Shown piece after piece: positions 21,770 to 34,194 of a DNA stretch of 64,000 bases. Origin of the DNA: Prionace glauca (taxonomy: Eukaryota; Chordata; Chondrichthyes; Carcharhiniformes; Carcharhinidae). The stretch covers positions 62,502,515-62,566,514 of the forward strand of contig CM075760.1 of NCBI GenBank assembly GCA_037974335.1. The letters run 5' to 3'. Within the stretch, counting starts at the first letter, position 1, and each line of letters begins with the position of its first letter. A model generated the notes under the pieces. It was given only the letters and a program-made list of their open reading frames with translations, was not told the origin of the DNA and made no database searches. The position numbers and the translations under genes were made by a program.

Positions 21770-22310
21770 CTTCCCACATTATTAAACTCACAGTTACTGG
21801 TTTCTGAGTGAAAACTGCCTCCACTTCACTGGGGGTGGGAGACTTTACCAGTTCATTCAAGTAAACGTTTTCTTGTCATTGAATCAGAGATTTGGGCACA
21901 GATCTGCGAGATTTTTGTGTCGGTAGAAACAATAAATTTTCCCCCATTAACAGCCAGACTTTAACCCGTATCAGTATTTTGAGTCATCAGCACTTTCTAG
22001 CCTATCGCTCTCTTATTTTCTTTTTGCTTCTTTACATGTGACTTTTCCAATTCAGGCGCAAGAAGGGAATCTTCCCCACACTGATTCTGACAGTTGTTGA
22101 CCTGAAGGAACGCAGGATTGTTGTACAGCAATAAATCTACATTCTCTGAGCGGGGATCGAACCGGGCTGCGGCAGCGAGAGCGCCAAATCCTAACCACTA
22201 GACCACCAGGGAAGATGACACAAGGTCCTTAAAATATTCATTTATCAATGACTCACCTGCTTTTTATTGTATTTCAGACTTTTTATTCACCAATTGCAAG
22301 TTTATCCTTC
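21770..22310. repeat. tRNA-Glu half of the duplication unit
   Basis: Matches 31320-31850 and 54775-55300: 'tttctgagtgaaaactgcct', 'cttgtcattga', 'gtcggtagaaacaata', 'cctatcgctctctt', Glu relic, then 'tttattcacca'. Diverged copy of the block's middle. Confidence 0.7.
22142..22212 (-). pseudogene. tRNA-Glu(CTC)-like pseudogene
   Basis: 71 bases. The D arm and acceptor are recognisable and the anticodon loop reads CTCTCGC. The T stem has lost a base (CCCGGTTCGATCCCC) and pairs poorly. A working gene is unlikely. Confidence 0.75.
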
Positions 22311-22550
22311 ACATTGTATCCTTCACAAAGACCTTGTCTTTGTCAAAACTGAGTATGTCATGTCTCTATTTAGATGAGAAAACACCACGCTGGTTAGTAA
22401 TATACTGTATACACTCTCTCAGTAATGACTGAACTGGGCCCAGTCTGCATTCATTTTAGTACAGGTGCTGTATCGATATCTGGTGCATTCGGCTCTGTCT
22501 CTGTATTACGGCACAAAACCCGTCCCTCATTTATATTACAACAGATCATA

Positions 22551-22728
22551 TTAGTTGGATTGACCATGCAAAAATTGCCCGTTATTTTCCTTTTGAGTAT
22601 GTGGATCAGCCATGGAAAATGTGTGGGGCTAATGGGGATAGGGTAGAGGGGAGAACCTGGGTGGGATGCAGACTCGATGGGCCAAGATAACCTTTCTTCT
22701 GAACTGTAGGAATTCTATGGTTCTATGT
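22551..22728 (+). mobile_element. V-SINE tail fragment
   Basis: 'ttggattgaccatgcaaaaa', 'aatggggatagggta', 'cctgggtgggatgcagact', 'cgatgggccaagataacc' and the tail 'ggaattctatggttctatg' are the 3' third of the V-SINE, on +. Confidence 0.7.
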
Positions 22729-23380
22729 CTATGAAATATCATAGACATTTGCGTGCTTATTTATTTTAAGTAATCTATTTTCTAATAACCCGTTTGGAGA
22801 AATGGTTTCTTTTAGCAATTCCCCTTCAGTTTTCCCAGTGATAACCTTCAGCCCATCTCTGTCTTCCACGAATGCATGGAAACACCAAACAGTTCATGTG
22901 TTTCAACTGAAGAACATTTAATATGTAAGTATTTATTGACAACCATTCTGTTGTGTGTTCTTGCATACAAAATGATTTCAGCCTCACTATTTTGTTCCCG
23001 GTGTTGACTTATCTGTCTTAAGAGATCTGTTGGAAAACGGATAGACTGACAATGCGTGACAGCAATACTCACAACGGTTTCAACTCTCTTCAGTTCAGCA
23101 ACATATTGTTAATCAATGTTCCTTTCTTTTGCAAAAGTGCATGAACCAAAATGTTTGCCTTCATTCGGTTTTTTAGCATGCATTAAAAGGCAATAACCGT
23201 ATAATTTGCAAGAAAAGATGAAGTCATCTTGTTTGTTCAGACACTGTGATTAATGTCCCTCAGCACAAGGTTTAATTGTTTCAATGGGGACATTAGAGGA
23301 TTTATAAATAGGAATTTTCACACTGTGTGCAATATTGTTTAACTGGGAGTGTTCTCTAGCCAGTGATCATTGAATTTCAG
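22729..23380. other. Upstream region of the GPR139-like gene
   Basis: AT-rich, no repeat recognised. It precedes the first exon of the receptor gene and presumably holds its promoter, though I see no decisive TATA box or CpG island. Confidence 0.3.
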
Positions 23381-23384
23381 AGCC

Positions 23385-24944
23385 ATGTTCTGGATTATAC
23401 CACTTGAGCTTCGTATTCTTTGGGTATTTTACGATATCCAAAGGATTTACTACCCAGTCCTTGCCGTAGTTGGTGTCACTGGTAAGTCATATTTCTCTGT
23501 GTTCATTGTCCTTGTCTATGTTACCCAGCTATTGATATCATTCTGTGTAACCGTCATGGTTTGTTGCTGTGAATACACTGGAAACATTTCTCGTTGCCAC
23601 ACAGCTATCCTCATACTACCTGACATTCACTTTCAATCTTTCCACTTTACGGTTGTCGTTATGTAACACGATTTCCAGTATTATGATCCACAGCCAATTC
23701 CAAATGAGGTGATTTAACATCTGCAACTGCACAGCCTTCAGCACAATCAAAGCAGAGTCATCCAGACCAGAAATATTTGTTCCAAACAGATTGGTATCAT
23801 TGTGTCCCCATTTCCAAATCTGGAGAAGGCTGCAAATTGGAGATTTTATTAACTGGTGAATGTGGCGTCCTGCTACATCAATGCGGGGCTTTTCTGCTGT
23901 GAACTTGGTCTCGAGCAGAATAGGTGAATTCAGTCTATTCTGGGGTGAATTCAATAAAAATGTTTCAGCTGTTCCCAAGGATCCTGAGAGATTGCTTCTC
24001 TTGTGCCCAGTCTAAAATACGAGTAAATTGTGTTTCTCTTCCTTACAGTGAATGTATTGACGATTCTTATCCTGTCACGAGGGAAGTGTGGTCTTTCCAA
24101 AAGTGTGATACATTACCTCATGTCCATGTCAGCGGCGGATCTACTGGTCATTATCATCGATCTCATTTTGAGGCAAATTCCCATGAAGTTTAAATTATTA
24201 ATCATTTACCATATTAAAATATGTAATATCCATGCTGTGCTGCTTTATGCAGTCACTGATTGCTCTGTCTGGTTCACTGTCTCTTTCACCTTTGATCGAT
24301 TTGTGGCTATTACTTGTCAGAAGCTGAAAATAAAATACTGCACTGAGAAAACTGCAACAGTGGTTCTCGGAACTGTGAGTGTGCTATTCAGTGTAAAGAA
24401 CATTTTCTGGTATTTCATGTATGATGATAGATATGCGTTACAGAATATTCCCCATTTTTGTCATGTAGACATTGATGTCCTCTCTTCTGAAGCATGGGGA
24501 GCGGTTGAAAAACTGCATTATATTTTAACAACGTTCATTCCTTTTTTGTTGATTCTGTTGCTGAATGTTTTCACCATTAAACACATTCTAGGGTCGACCA
24601 CATTCCGCAGGAGACTTCAGAGCCACAAGCGTATGGATAGTTCAAAGGACCCAGAGACAGTGAAGAGAAGAAAATCCATTATTTTACTGTTTGCTCTATC
24701 AGGAAATTTTATCCTGCTATGGTCAATCTTACTTATCCACTCCTTTTGTGAACGATTATATAATTTAAACTTAATTCATTTTTATATTCCTGCATTTGTG
24801 CGGGAATTGGGATTTATGCTCCAACTCCTGAGTTGCTGCACCAATACATACATTTATGCAGTGACCCAGACACAATTCAGAGAGGATCTGAAGAATGTGA
24901 TCAGATTTCCATTTAATGCAATTGTGAAATTACTTACAGAATAA
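23385..24944 (+). CDS. GPR139-like G-protein-coupled receptor, two exons
   Basis: Exon 1 is 23385-23481 (ATG, 32 codons plus one base, ending at gtaagtc). Exon 2 is 24049-24944 (after ttccttacag). The product is about 330 residues with seven hydrophobic segments. The join gives 'IYYPVLAVVGVTVNVLTILILSR' as TM1 in two readable halves. Family marks: 'RGKCGLSKSV' in the first intracellular loop, 'SVWFTVSFTFDRFVAI' at the end of TM3 (DRF in place of DRY, about residue 115), 'KYCTEKTA' in the second loop, and 'NTYIYAVTQTQFRED' at TM7. These are shared with vertebrate GPR139/GPR142 and their fish expansions, rhodopsin-type receptors of the plasma membrane. The ligand is unknown here. Frame and splice sites are intact. 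Confidence 0.88.
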
Positions 24945-26195
24945 CAGATTTCTTCTTCAACAACAGGAAGCCCCCAAGCAGAATTTCTCATGGGAAGATC
25001 ACTTTGCCCAAAGTTAAGTCTGATCTTCCAAGGGTGGAAGATGACACCCAGTGCCATTCCCATCAACCGGGAGGGGCACTTAAAGGCAGTTCATAGGTTA
25101 TTAGTAAAGAATCATGGCAATGGATCCGCGTGGTTGTGAGGGACGTTCCTATCAGGGCCTGTTTCCTATCAATTCTGTTTGGGAGATACCCTCCCATGGG
25201 AATGCTTCAGTCATCTACAATCCATAAAACCCCAACCATTGCAAGAAAAAGAAATCAATTCCCAGCACACCACGAACTTCAGAAAGAATTCCAGGCACTC
25301 CAGCTCCTGCTCTCCATCTCCACCAGTGAGAAACTCAGGGCCTGAAACAGACACAGCGGGTTTAGCCTCTCGACCACATTGTCTCCCAGTAAAGGGAACT
25401 CGGGCTACAGTGCTGGTGGTGGAAGAGGCGAGCTTCCGTCTGCAGAAACTCACCCACTTAGGAGGCCGAGCAGGACGAACCAGACCCAGCATTGAAACGA
25501 GCCGTTGATGTCGTCTATATGGATATCAGTAAGGTGTTTGACAAAGATTCAGAAAATAGCACTTGCCCCAATTTTTCTCCATTTCTCTATAACTGCAGTT
25601 GTATAATATCATTAAAGACATAAGGGTTTGTAAAAGTCCTATGGCTGTGAGATTATGTACTGCATTAACATTTAACAAAAACAATTTGAAATGAGTCAGG
25701 TGATTTGAAAATATTTTCCAAGTTTGCAAACGCTATAATCGCTATAATTCAGAACAGCGAAAGCATGGAAGTGTTTAGAATTGTATGTGCGCACAAAGTT
25801 GCCACACCAGCAGAGAATGTCTATTGCTGTTTATATTACAAGTACAGGTTTTATCAATATATAAAATACACAGCAAGTCGGTAATAATCAGTACAATGAG
25901 GATAGTCTAAAACTTTTAAAGAACGGTGCTTTTAAATCTGCAAAATGCTGAGGTGGAAAGCAGATAGTTTGAAGTGACGAGAATCTGTTGTGTGTTTACC
26001 TCGTAAGTTTCACAGTATCAGCAGTGACCAGATTGGACAGTTTTGGAAATTAAAAAAATCACATGAAAAACCTGTGAGACTATTTCACCTCACTGTCGAT
26101 TTCTTGTTCCAGGTAACAACAATTAGTGTTTCATTGGCTGAAGGAGTCATTCATGTTCTTTCTGGACATGACTTTTCTCCAACAAATATTCCTTG
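24945..26195. other. Intergenic with a LINE RT-motif scrap
   Basis: Mostly unrecognised. 25503-25547 reads 'VDVVYMDISKVFDKDS', resembling the first catalytic motif (D-x4-F-D) of a LINE reverse transcriptase, too short to classify. No gene seen. Confidence 0.4.
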
Positions 26196-26199
26196 TGTA

Positions 26200-26340
26200 T
26201 ATAACAAAGAACAAAGAACAAAGAACAAAACAGCACGGGAAACAGGCCCTTCGGCCCAACGAGCCCGCGCCGCCGTCCCATGGTCAGTGACCTATTCATG
26301 ACTCTAGTCTATGCCTAATGTGTGAGGATCAGGGAGGTCC
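26200..26340 (-). mobile_element. Retroposon 3' fragment with ACAAAGA tail
   Basis: A tail of repeated ACAAAGA (26208-26230) joins 'aacaggcccttcggcccaac', the reverse-strand end of a SINE/LINE family common in the window. Confidence 0.55.
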
Positions 26341-26453
26341 AATATAGGGACAATTTGTTACCCAATCAATCAGCCTAAAAGCACATTTTTGGGCACATAT
26401 ATTTTTTTAAAATTATGAAGTGGAAAGGCGGGCTAAATGTTCCATCGCTATCT

Positions 26454-26524
26454 TCCCTAATGGTCCATCTGTTTGGAATCAGCCCTCTCACCATCGCAGC
26501 CTGGGTTTAATTCGGGTCAGGGAA
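26454..26524 (+). pseudogene. tRNA-Glu pseudogene
   Basis: Aligns along its whole length to tRNA-Glu (tccctaatggtcc ... ctctcac ... ctgggtttaattcgggtcag). The anticodon stem no longer pairs and the D arm is altered. The only Glu relic on the + strand here. Confidence 0.7.
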
Positions 26525-28469
26525 TGACAATTTGTTGATTGCGTGCAGCAGATGAACGAAGAGGACCTGGAATTGCTTCCTGATTGAAAACAGGAGCGAT
26601 CGCTCCAGTGACTCGAGTTCTTTTGTTGGTCAGTCATGCTTGCATTTCAATGTTGTCTCTTTCAGAGATATTCATTCAGAATGATGATGTTGGTGTTAAA
26701 TAAATGTATTGAAGTTAAAGGTTGAATCAAAAGAACGGAAAAAGGCAATTTGATTTGATAAGATTTATTTTCGCTGCTCATTTTCGTATCAGCAAATCGT
26801 CATTTTCTGCAAAAGGAGAGTATGATGTTGGATAAGTGATCAGAGAGCGCCCTCCCGTGGACAGTACAGCATTGGAAACAGGCGCAGAAACAAGACCCAA
26901 AATATCTGCACTCAGAGACACACCCAATACAGCCACACACTGGACAAGAGTAAACTTCCGTTCAACATCCACACTGTTAGCACCACTTAGAGTTTTGAAG
27001 GTTTCAGTCATGCCTCTTACTCTTTTGAACTCTCTGGGTGCAAACCTGACATCAGTACACAAACAAACTGCCAATTTCAATCCGACAAACAAATCAGCTC
27101 AGAGTCATATTTGAAGATACCCGTTCTAATCCCTGCCTTTAGTAATCTGTTCTCTGCCCTCAGGATGTTTTCGCCCCACTTCCGTCTGTGTCTCTGGTTC
27201 TTTATGACCAGTAGGGGGTAATCTCGGGCTGACTCGGAAGAAAAGGGTCTGAGCCCCGCTACAGTCAGTGTCTTCACAGGGGTATGGCGACACTTTTAGA
27301 GGCTGGGGGAGGAGGAAGAGGTGGTCGGGGAATATAATCCTGGTCTGCAGATTACAATAAGAAAAATTGTTATTTCTGACAGGAGCCGCGTCAACCTTTT
27401 GTAAACATTCTGAAGCTCAGTGGGCACAAAATCTACTTGGGGTTGGTTTAAAGATCACAGTCACCACTTTGCGAAATCTTTTCAATGTGTATAAATGTTC
27501 TCTGATGCGGCAACACATTTTGTTTAATTAAACTGTGTGAGCAGGCCGCGGTCAAAGGCTCCAGAAAACTGGGAGGGGATATGGAGAGAGGGTTGTTTAA
27601 TGTTAGAGTCACGGTAAACACATTGAAAGGAAAAAAGTACAATGAAGTAATGAAATAGATTTATGAAAGTTGCTCTCATAAAACTGTACTCTGGAGTTAA
27701 TTAATACCATTCCGCAAATGTTCTTGACGTTATTTTAGTTTTGAGGCTGCCGGTGACTCAGACTTACGAGGCGGAACTTTTGATTTTGTTTAGCAATGCG
27801 AGCGCTGTTTGGAACTTCCAGTGTGGGATTTTCGTCCTGAATCTGTTACTTCTCTACTGGCTGTGTAGCTCAGAAATGCCGTATCAGAGAAAACATCTCC
27901 GTGATATTTCAAGGGACTGTTTTGTACCTTTTGTGAAAATCAGCAGAGATCTTGTCTTGTACGTTTGGAGACATTTTTCAGCCCTCAGATAAGGAGAGAG
28001 TCTGGAGAATGTATCCACAAGATAGATCCCATCACTCCGTACAGAGGAGTTAGATGTGAGGCTCACTTCAACTGAGCGATTGGATGCAACCCTTTAACGT
28101 GTATTTAATAAACCAACCTTTTTTGACATACACTAAATTTGGAAGTTTCACCTATCACTGTCGCAGTATTTCCCCGCTCTGTTTGATCTGCCGCTATCAC
28201 AGGAAAAATCTTAGATCATCTTCCCAATTGACCCCCGTCTCAAATTCAGTCTGATTAATGACAGTGACTGAAATACTCGGAACATCTTCATCCACATTCA
28301 ACACTTGCATTTCCTTCTTCAAAGCGATTTCTTCCAGGTCAATTGAAGGTAAAAATGTCTCTTAGCTCAATTAGGATCAACCTAGCTGTGTTTACTCGCC
28401 TCGCTCTGAACAGCAGAGTGTCTGGTCAATGTCTCAGTTCTCTTGAATCAACAATTGTGTTGAAGTCAA

Positions 28470-28538
28470 TGACGTCAGGCCAATCAGATCCAGTGATTTC
28501 AGCTCTTCCTACCAAACGTCCTGTAGGAAGTGACATCA
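28470..28538 (+). promoter_or_regulatory. CRE, CCAAT and decamer upstream of V gene A
   Basis: A perfect CRE (tgacgtca, 28470-28477), a CCAAT (28480-28484) and 'agtgacatca' (28529-28538) lie 90-160 bases before the leader ATG. The last fits AGTGAYRTCA, the conserved decamer of mammalian TCR V-beta promoters bound by CREB/ATF proteins. The same three sites are in copy B. Confidence 0.6.
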
Positions 28539-28627
28539 GACCAACTTCAGCCAATGGTCTCAGCCTTGTCTTCGATATTCTGAGCTTTGGGAGACACAAG
28601 AGTCCCTGGAATCCAGGAACAGCAGCA

Positions 28628-29637
28628 ATGCGGCGCTCGGTCCTCACTGTGATCTGGGTGACATTCATTGTCGGTAAGTTTCACTCTTTAAAAAGGAGTG
28701 TAACTTTTGGAGGAATAAATTTGAAAAGCAGGGCGCTCCAGTTAATCAGACATCGGGCCTGCCTTAGAGCATTTGAGTCTTTGCTCTTGGCTTTTTCTTA
28801 CAGGAATATCGGCTGGCAAAACACACAGCTAGCCTGATACCAGAATTGGGAGATGGCATCTATCAGAATTCAATCTAAACATTAATTTATCTTCTGGCAG
28901 AAGATTAACGAGTAACCTGATTGATGTATTTATAATGATGAAGAGGTTCAGTATGGCGGACGGGGAAAGGATGATTCCATTCGGGGAGGATTCCAAATCG
29001 ATATCCCATAAATCTGAGTGAAATGAAAAGATCAACTGGAAATTACAACGAATCTCCTTTCGAGGGAGTTCTGTAGAAAGTGACTCACATTAACACAATG
29101 AACACTTGAAGAGAGGAGTAAAGACACAGTCGAGATGGGGAAAGATTCGTCAGTGAGGGGGAAAGGGACAGAGGCATTGAGATGGCGGACTCTTCTGGGG
29201 ATTCTGAACAGGAACGTAGATCAGTTGGAGCGAGTTTGATATTATTTAATGTCTATTTTTATGTTACACCGACTGTGAATTTTCACCCTCCGTTCAGCTG
29301 AATGTTTTTTATTTCTTTTACCGTGTTTTCCAGATCTGAGCAATGGAGATTCTGTTCCTCAGCAGGAATCCTCACTCACACGGACAGAGGGAGAAAGTGT
29401 CACTCTAAGCTGCACCTATACCGACGATGCAGATTATTTATTCTGGTACCGTCAATACCCAGGCAGACAGCCCGAGTTTGCGGTCCAGAGGAGTACGGAC
29501 GGCAGTGATGAATGGAAGGCGGATTTCGCTCAGATCCGGTTTTCTGATACAATCGAGAAATCAGAAAAGTTGTACCGATTGACCATCTCGGAGCTGCTGC
29601 TGTCTGACACCGCGGTCTATTACTGTGCACAGAATCT
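28628..29637 (+). CDS. T-cell receptor V gene A (alpha/delta-type)
   Basis: Leader exon 28628-28673 (MRRSVLTVIWVTFIV plus one base, then gtaagt); V exon 29334-29637 after a cag acceptor; phase-1 intron, as in Ig and TCR V genes. The V domain has 'GDSVPQQ' at the mature start, first Cys in 'ESVTLSC', 'LFWYRQYPGRQPEF' framework 2, 'DTIEKSEKLYRLTIS' framework 3, and 'SDTAVYYC' with the second Cys. Germline CDR3 starts AQN. A 23-bp RSS follows directly. The frame is open and all hallmarks are present, so it looks functional. It is the sister of gene B in the duplicated block. It would form the antigen-binding domain of a TCR chain after joining to a (D)J segment. Confidence 0.93.
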
Positions 29638-29676
29638 CACAGTGATGAAAATGAGTGAAATCCTCGTACAAAACCT
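29638..29676 (+). other. 23-bp RSS of V gene A
   Basis: Heptamer CACAGTG (29638-29644), 23-base spacer, nonamer ACAAAACCT (29668-29676; consensus ACAAAAACC). Confidence 0.95.
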
Positions 29677-30087
29677 GCCGCAGGTTTCTGGGTCACAGCT
29701 GCTGTCTGCTGGGTGCCGGTTATAACAGCGGGTCTGACATTGACACGTGAATGTATTCCCGTGAACACAAACCCCGAGAACAATCCACATAAACACCATT
29801 CAAAACCGTTAACATCGAAGGCAGATTCCTGCTGATTCTGAGATTCGCTGTACGAGGGAAGAATTGGCTGCTGTTTATTTGGGGGTCACTCGGCACTAAC
29901 ATTGAAAATACAAACGAAGTATCATTCAATAGTGTAAACTGAAACCTGCCAGCTGAGGCAAATTCCAATAACTAACCGTAACTAAACACCTCTCATTTAA
30001 ATTCACTTACAGACTGAGAATTATTAACATAAGGAGTACAAAAGGATTGTTCCAGTCACGATTAGGAGCTGATAAACGATTAATAGA

Positions 30088-31241
30088 ATTAATAAGAACA
30101 TAAGAAATAGGAGCAGGAGTAGGCCATCTAGCCCTTCGAGCCTGCCCCGCCATTCAATAAGATCATGGCTGATCTGTTGTGGCTCAGTTCCACATTCCCG
30201 CCCTCTCCCCATAATCCTTAATCCCCTCTCTTATCAAAAACCCATCAACCCGCTTCTTAAAAATATTTAGCGAGGCAGCCTCCACCACTTCAACGGGCAG
30301 AGAATTCCAGAGATTCACCACCCTTTGAGTGAAGAAGTTCCTCCTCAACTCTGTTCTAAACCGCCTCCCCTTTATCTTGAGGCTGTGCCCCCTAGTCCTG
30401 CTGTCCTTTCTGAGCGGGAAGAGCCTTTCCACCTCTATCCTATCCATCCCATTCATCATCTTATACGTCTCAATGAGATCTCCCCTCATTCTTCTAAACT
30501 CTAACGAGTACAAGCCTAGTTTATTCAGCCTCTCCTCATAGCTCAACCCCCTCAACTCCGGCATCAGCCTAGTAAACCTCCTCTGCACTCCCTCCAAGGT
30601 GAAAATATCCTTGCGTAAGTACGGCGCCCAAAACTGAACACAGTACTCCAGCTGCGGCCTCACCAATGCCCATACAGCTGCAGCTGCTTTTATATTCAAT
30701 CCCCCTTGCTATGAAGGCCAGCATCCCATTCGCCTTCCTGACCACCTGCTGCACCTGCAAGCTGGGGTTTTTGCGACTCATGCACAAGGACCCCGAGGTC
30801 CCTCTGCACCGTCGCCTGCTGCAGTTTTTCGCCACATAAGTAATAGTCCTTCCTACCATTCTTCCGTCCAAAGTGGACCACCTCGCACTTGCCAAAATTA
30901 AATTCTATTTGCCATTTCCTGGCCCATTCGCCCAGCCTATCGAGATCCTTCTGTAGTCTCTCCACACCCTCCGCACAATTTGCCGTTCCACCAATCTTGG
31001 TGTCAACAACAAATTTTGACACCATACACTTGGTTCCCTCCTCCAGATCATCTATATAAATGGTAAATAGCTGAGGTCCTAGCACCGACCCCTGGGGCAC
31101 TCCACTAGTCACCATCCGCCAATCTGAATAGCACCCATTGACCCCCACTCTCTGCCTCCTATTTGACAACCAATCCTCTATCCACGCTAACACCCTACCC
31201 CCAACTCCATGTCCCCTGACCTTCTGCAATAACCTCTTGTG
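30088..31241 (-). mobile_element. CR1-type LINE, 5'-truncated, inserted after block duplication
   Basis: Same family as the 15.5-kb copy: 3' end 'aagaacataagaaatagg' at the left, '[13 protein letters not shown]' reverse-transcriptase motif at the right. A small internal deletion near 30680 and frame breaks are visible; the FADD motif is altered to FVVD. The copy B sequence runs straight across this site (gaattaattatttcaag near 54697), with a TAAT-like target duplication, so the insertion postdates the block duplication. Confidence 0.88.
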
Positions 31242-31668
31242 AGGTAATGATTTCAAGCAGAAGAATTGTTATGGCCTCAGCAGTGGAACAGATGACATGA
31301 AAACAGGTTAAATACAGTCATCAGTTTCTGAGTGAAAAACTGCTTCCACTTCGCTGGAGGTCGGAGAGTTTACTGTTTAATTCAATTAAAGTATTTCTTG
31401 TCATTGAGCCCGAGATTTGGACCCAGATCTGCGAAATATTTGTGTCAGTAGAAACAATAAAATTTACCCCATTAAAAAACCATATCCTAACCTGCATCAC
31501 CATTTTTATCGTCAGTGCTTTGGACCCTATCGCTCTCTTCTCTTCTGTTCTTTACAGGTGATATCTCCAATTCAGACGCCAAAGAGAAAATCCCAGTGAT
31601 ACTGATTCGCACGAGATCTGTGGTGACCAGGAAGTAACGCAGTGTCGTTACACAGAAATGAGTCTACA

Positions 31669-31740
31669 TTACCGAATCAGGAATCGAACCGGGGTCATAG
31701 CAATGAAAGTGCTGAATCCTAATCACGAGACCATCAGTGA
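31669..31740 (-). pseudogene. tRNA-Glu pseudogene (block A)
   Basis: Full-length alignment to tRNA-Glu(TTC): TTC in the loop (CACTTTCATTG), but acceptor ends and anticodon and D stems carry several mismatches. The orthologous relic is at 55113. Confidence 0.8.
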
Positions 31741-32309
31741 AGATGATGCAAGCGCTTTAAAAAAGAACTAATTTATCCATGAACCATCTGCCTTCCATTT
31801 TTTTACTTCAGACTTTTGATTCACCAAAAACAAGCTTTTCCTTTCATCTGTCATGTTTAGATGGAACACAAGGGACTGTATCAGCCAATATAAACAGCGT
31901 TTCCTGTTCGCTAGAACATGAAATCGACAGTGAGGTGAAATAGTCCCGCAAGCTGCTCATGTGACACGTTCAATTCCTAAATCCCACCAACCTCATTACT
32001 GTGGCTTCGATGAAACTTACAAGGCAACACACGGCAGGCATTCATCACGGAGAGCAACTGGCACAATCATTTACCAAATGCTATCATATCGCCTCTCTTC
32101 ATGTTTCAGTCTTTGCCTTTCATCCAGCTCCCTCTGACTGTCCAGCTCCCAGGGTCAATTAGCCGCTTGATGTTGACACAGACAATTGGTGAACCCGAGC
32201 TTTACCTGGAAAGCAGGGAAAGCGAATCTATGACACACGGCATTGAGAGGAGATGGAGTTTAAAGATGACAGTACAAAGAGACACAGATATCTCATCTTC
32301 CTGATCGAG

Positions 32310-32475
32310 TTACTGATTACAGCAATGTACACAGTGCGAATTATCCACTGTCCCACTCTCCTTCCAGTCTTGAGCACGGAGTTAAGTTTTGAAGTGTTTG
32401 AAGTCTTGTTACAGTTATTCAGGGTTTTGTTGAGACCACATTTGGAATAGTGTGTGCAGTTTGGATCTCCGCTTT
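32310..32475 (+). mobile_element. LINE fragment in tRNA unit
   Basis: Reads 'FEVLLQLFRVLLRPHLE' and continues 'tgtgtgcagtttggatctcc', a diverged CR1-like RT C-terminal piece. The copy in block B is at about 55770-55930. Confidence 0.6.
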
Positions 32476-32689
32476 TTAGCCAGAATCAAAGCAAAATCTG
32501 AGGATGCTGGAAACTGAATCAAAAACAGAAAATGCTGGAAATTCTCAACAGTTTTAATGAAAAGGAATTGTTAGCATTGGAAAACTGCAGGGATTCTATG
32601 ATTCTATGAGTTTGATAGGGTGTCGGCTGAGACATTATTTTCCCTGATCCGGCAAAATAAAACACGGAGCACAATCTCAGGATAAGGCG

Positions 32690-32900
32690 TTGATAATTCA
32701 GGACAGCGATGAGGAGAAATTGCTTCACTCAAAGGGTAGTGAATCTTTCAAATTCTCTATGCCAGAGGGCTGTAGATGCTCCATCATTGAACACATTTCA
32801 GTTTGGGTTTGACAGATTTATGATCTATCGAATAATGAATGGAAGCAGGGATATGGAATTGAAACAAATGCTCGGTCACAAATTCATGTCTGGATTCTAA
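32690..32900 (+). mobile_element. CR1-like LINE 3' fragment
   Basis: 'MRRNCFTQRVVNLSNSL' followed by 'APSLNTFQFGFDRFMI' is a LINE 3' coding end. Equivalent pieces lie at 10883 and 56145. Confidence 0.7.
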
Positions 32901-33110
32901 TTGTTAAGTTTAATGGTATAATGGAAGCATGTGTACAATGTTATATGTAAGATGTCGGTAGTCAATAGTCATTAAATAATGTTGGTGAAAACAGATAACA
33001 GTGTAGCCGGTAACACTTGAGAGCTTTTTTTTATTGATGCCCACGGAACCCATTGCCAACACGCAACGGTTCACTTATGAATGGTGATCGTGAGAAAATA
33101 GTGCAAGCTC

Positions 33111-33183
33111 CGTCCTGGGTGGGCTCGAACCACCAACCTTTCGGTTAACAGCGGAACGCGCTGACCCATTGCGCCACAGAGAC
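33111..33183 (-). pseudogene. tRNA-Asn(GTT) pseudogene (block A)
   Basis: Anticodon GTT and the T arm remain. The acceptor 3' strand lacks one base (cgtcctg instead of cgtccctg on +) and the anticodon stem has a C-C mismatch (TTCCG/CCGAA). Probably inactive. Confidence 0.7.
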
Positions 33184-33465
33184 TGAGACAGCAGCTGGTG
33201 CAGATATTCTAAACAAGGATGTCAATGACCACAATTCCATTTCTGCAAAACTTTGTTCCAGAACTGCAGCATGACAGCACCGTGTACAATTCAATACCAG
33301 TCTGTTTGGTTATGTTGATCCTGTAACATTGCTGTAGTGTGTTGGTCATTCCCTTTCTCCTCTGAATGTGCAGGTAAAATGAATCCATGTGTCTGATCGC
33401 AGGGAGGAATTTAATGGGAGGGAAGGGAACTGACAACCAGAAGGCCAAGGATCCACACAGACCGA

Positions 33466-33537
33466 GGCTGAAATCGACCCGAGGCTGAAATCGAACCCGG
33501 GTCCCTGGCGCCGTGAGGCTGCAATGAGAGTGCCTCA
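33466..33537 (-). mobile_element. V-SINE head fragment
   Basis: 'atcgaacccgggtccctggc' and 'gccgtgaggctgcaatg' are the tRNA-related head of the V-SINE, reverse strand, just outside the end of block A. Confidence 0.6.
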
Positions 33538-33544
33538 ATGTCGC

Positions 33545-33885
33545 TCCTGTGGGGTTTCTCTATCCCAATTTCGTAGCTCGATCCCATAATCTTTGGTTCC
33601 TTCCCCAAGCAGTAGCCTAACTACCTCTGTCTTAAATATACCCAATGATCTGTCCTCCACAGTTTTCTGTGGAAAGGAATTCCATAGATTCACCACCTGA
33701 AGAAATTCCTCTATATCTCGATTCTAATGGACGTCCCTTTACTCTGAGGCGGTGCGCTCGGGTCCCTGCCTCCCCTACAAATGGAAACATTTTCCCCACG
33801 CCCACTCCATCCAGATCTTTCGGTATTTTGTAAATTTCAAAGAGACCCCCCCACATCCCTCTAAACAGCATCGACTACAGATCCA
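33545..33885 (-). mobile_element. Older CR1-like LINE 3' fragment
   Basis: On minus: 'GGLFEIYKIPKDLDGVGVGKMFPF' in two parts, then 'aattccatagattcaccacc' on +. A diverged subfamily, different from the young copies. Confidence 0.65.
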
Positions 33886-34194
33886 GAGGCCTCAGATGGT
33901 GGAAGTTTTATTGGATCGGTTTCAATCACTCATGTTGAATTTTATTTATTTTTATGAAGCTTTGTGACGGCTTCTCAAGAATATTAATCTCATCGTCATG
34001 TGCGTGACCTGTTAAGACTGAACGCTTCATTCTAAACGGTAGATTCCGTCGGGTTGTGACTTTAAATAAAATAATATACGGATTGTACAACAGCGGATTT
34101 AGGTGCAGATCCCCTGAGAGAAACAAATGCAGCAACCCGAAACACCCAAGCTAACAAATGAATATAAACGAATAGAAAGGCAGTGAGTGAATCA

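Larger units (their letters stand above)
27058..33453 (+). repeat. Segmental duplication block, copy A
   Basis: Matches copy B (51660-57061) from 'acacaaacaaactgccaatt' to 'gaaggccaaggatcca'. Order: unknown 1.3 kb, V gene, tRNA-Glu relic, LINE pieces, tRNA-Asn relic. Without insertions both copies are about 5.2 kb. Copy A alone has a 1.15-kb CR1 at 30088-31241; copy B alone has a 150-base CR1 end at 56796-56945. Noncoding divergence looks like a few percent by eye. Confidence 0.88.
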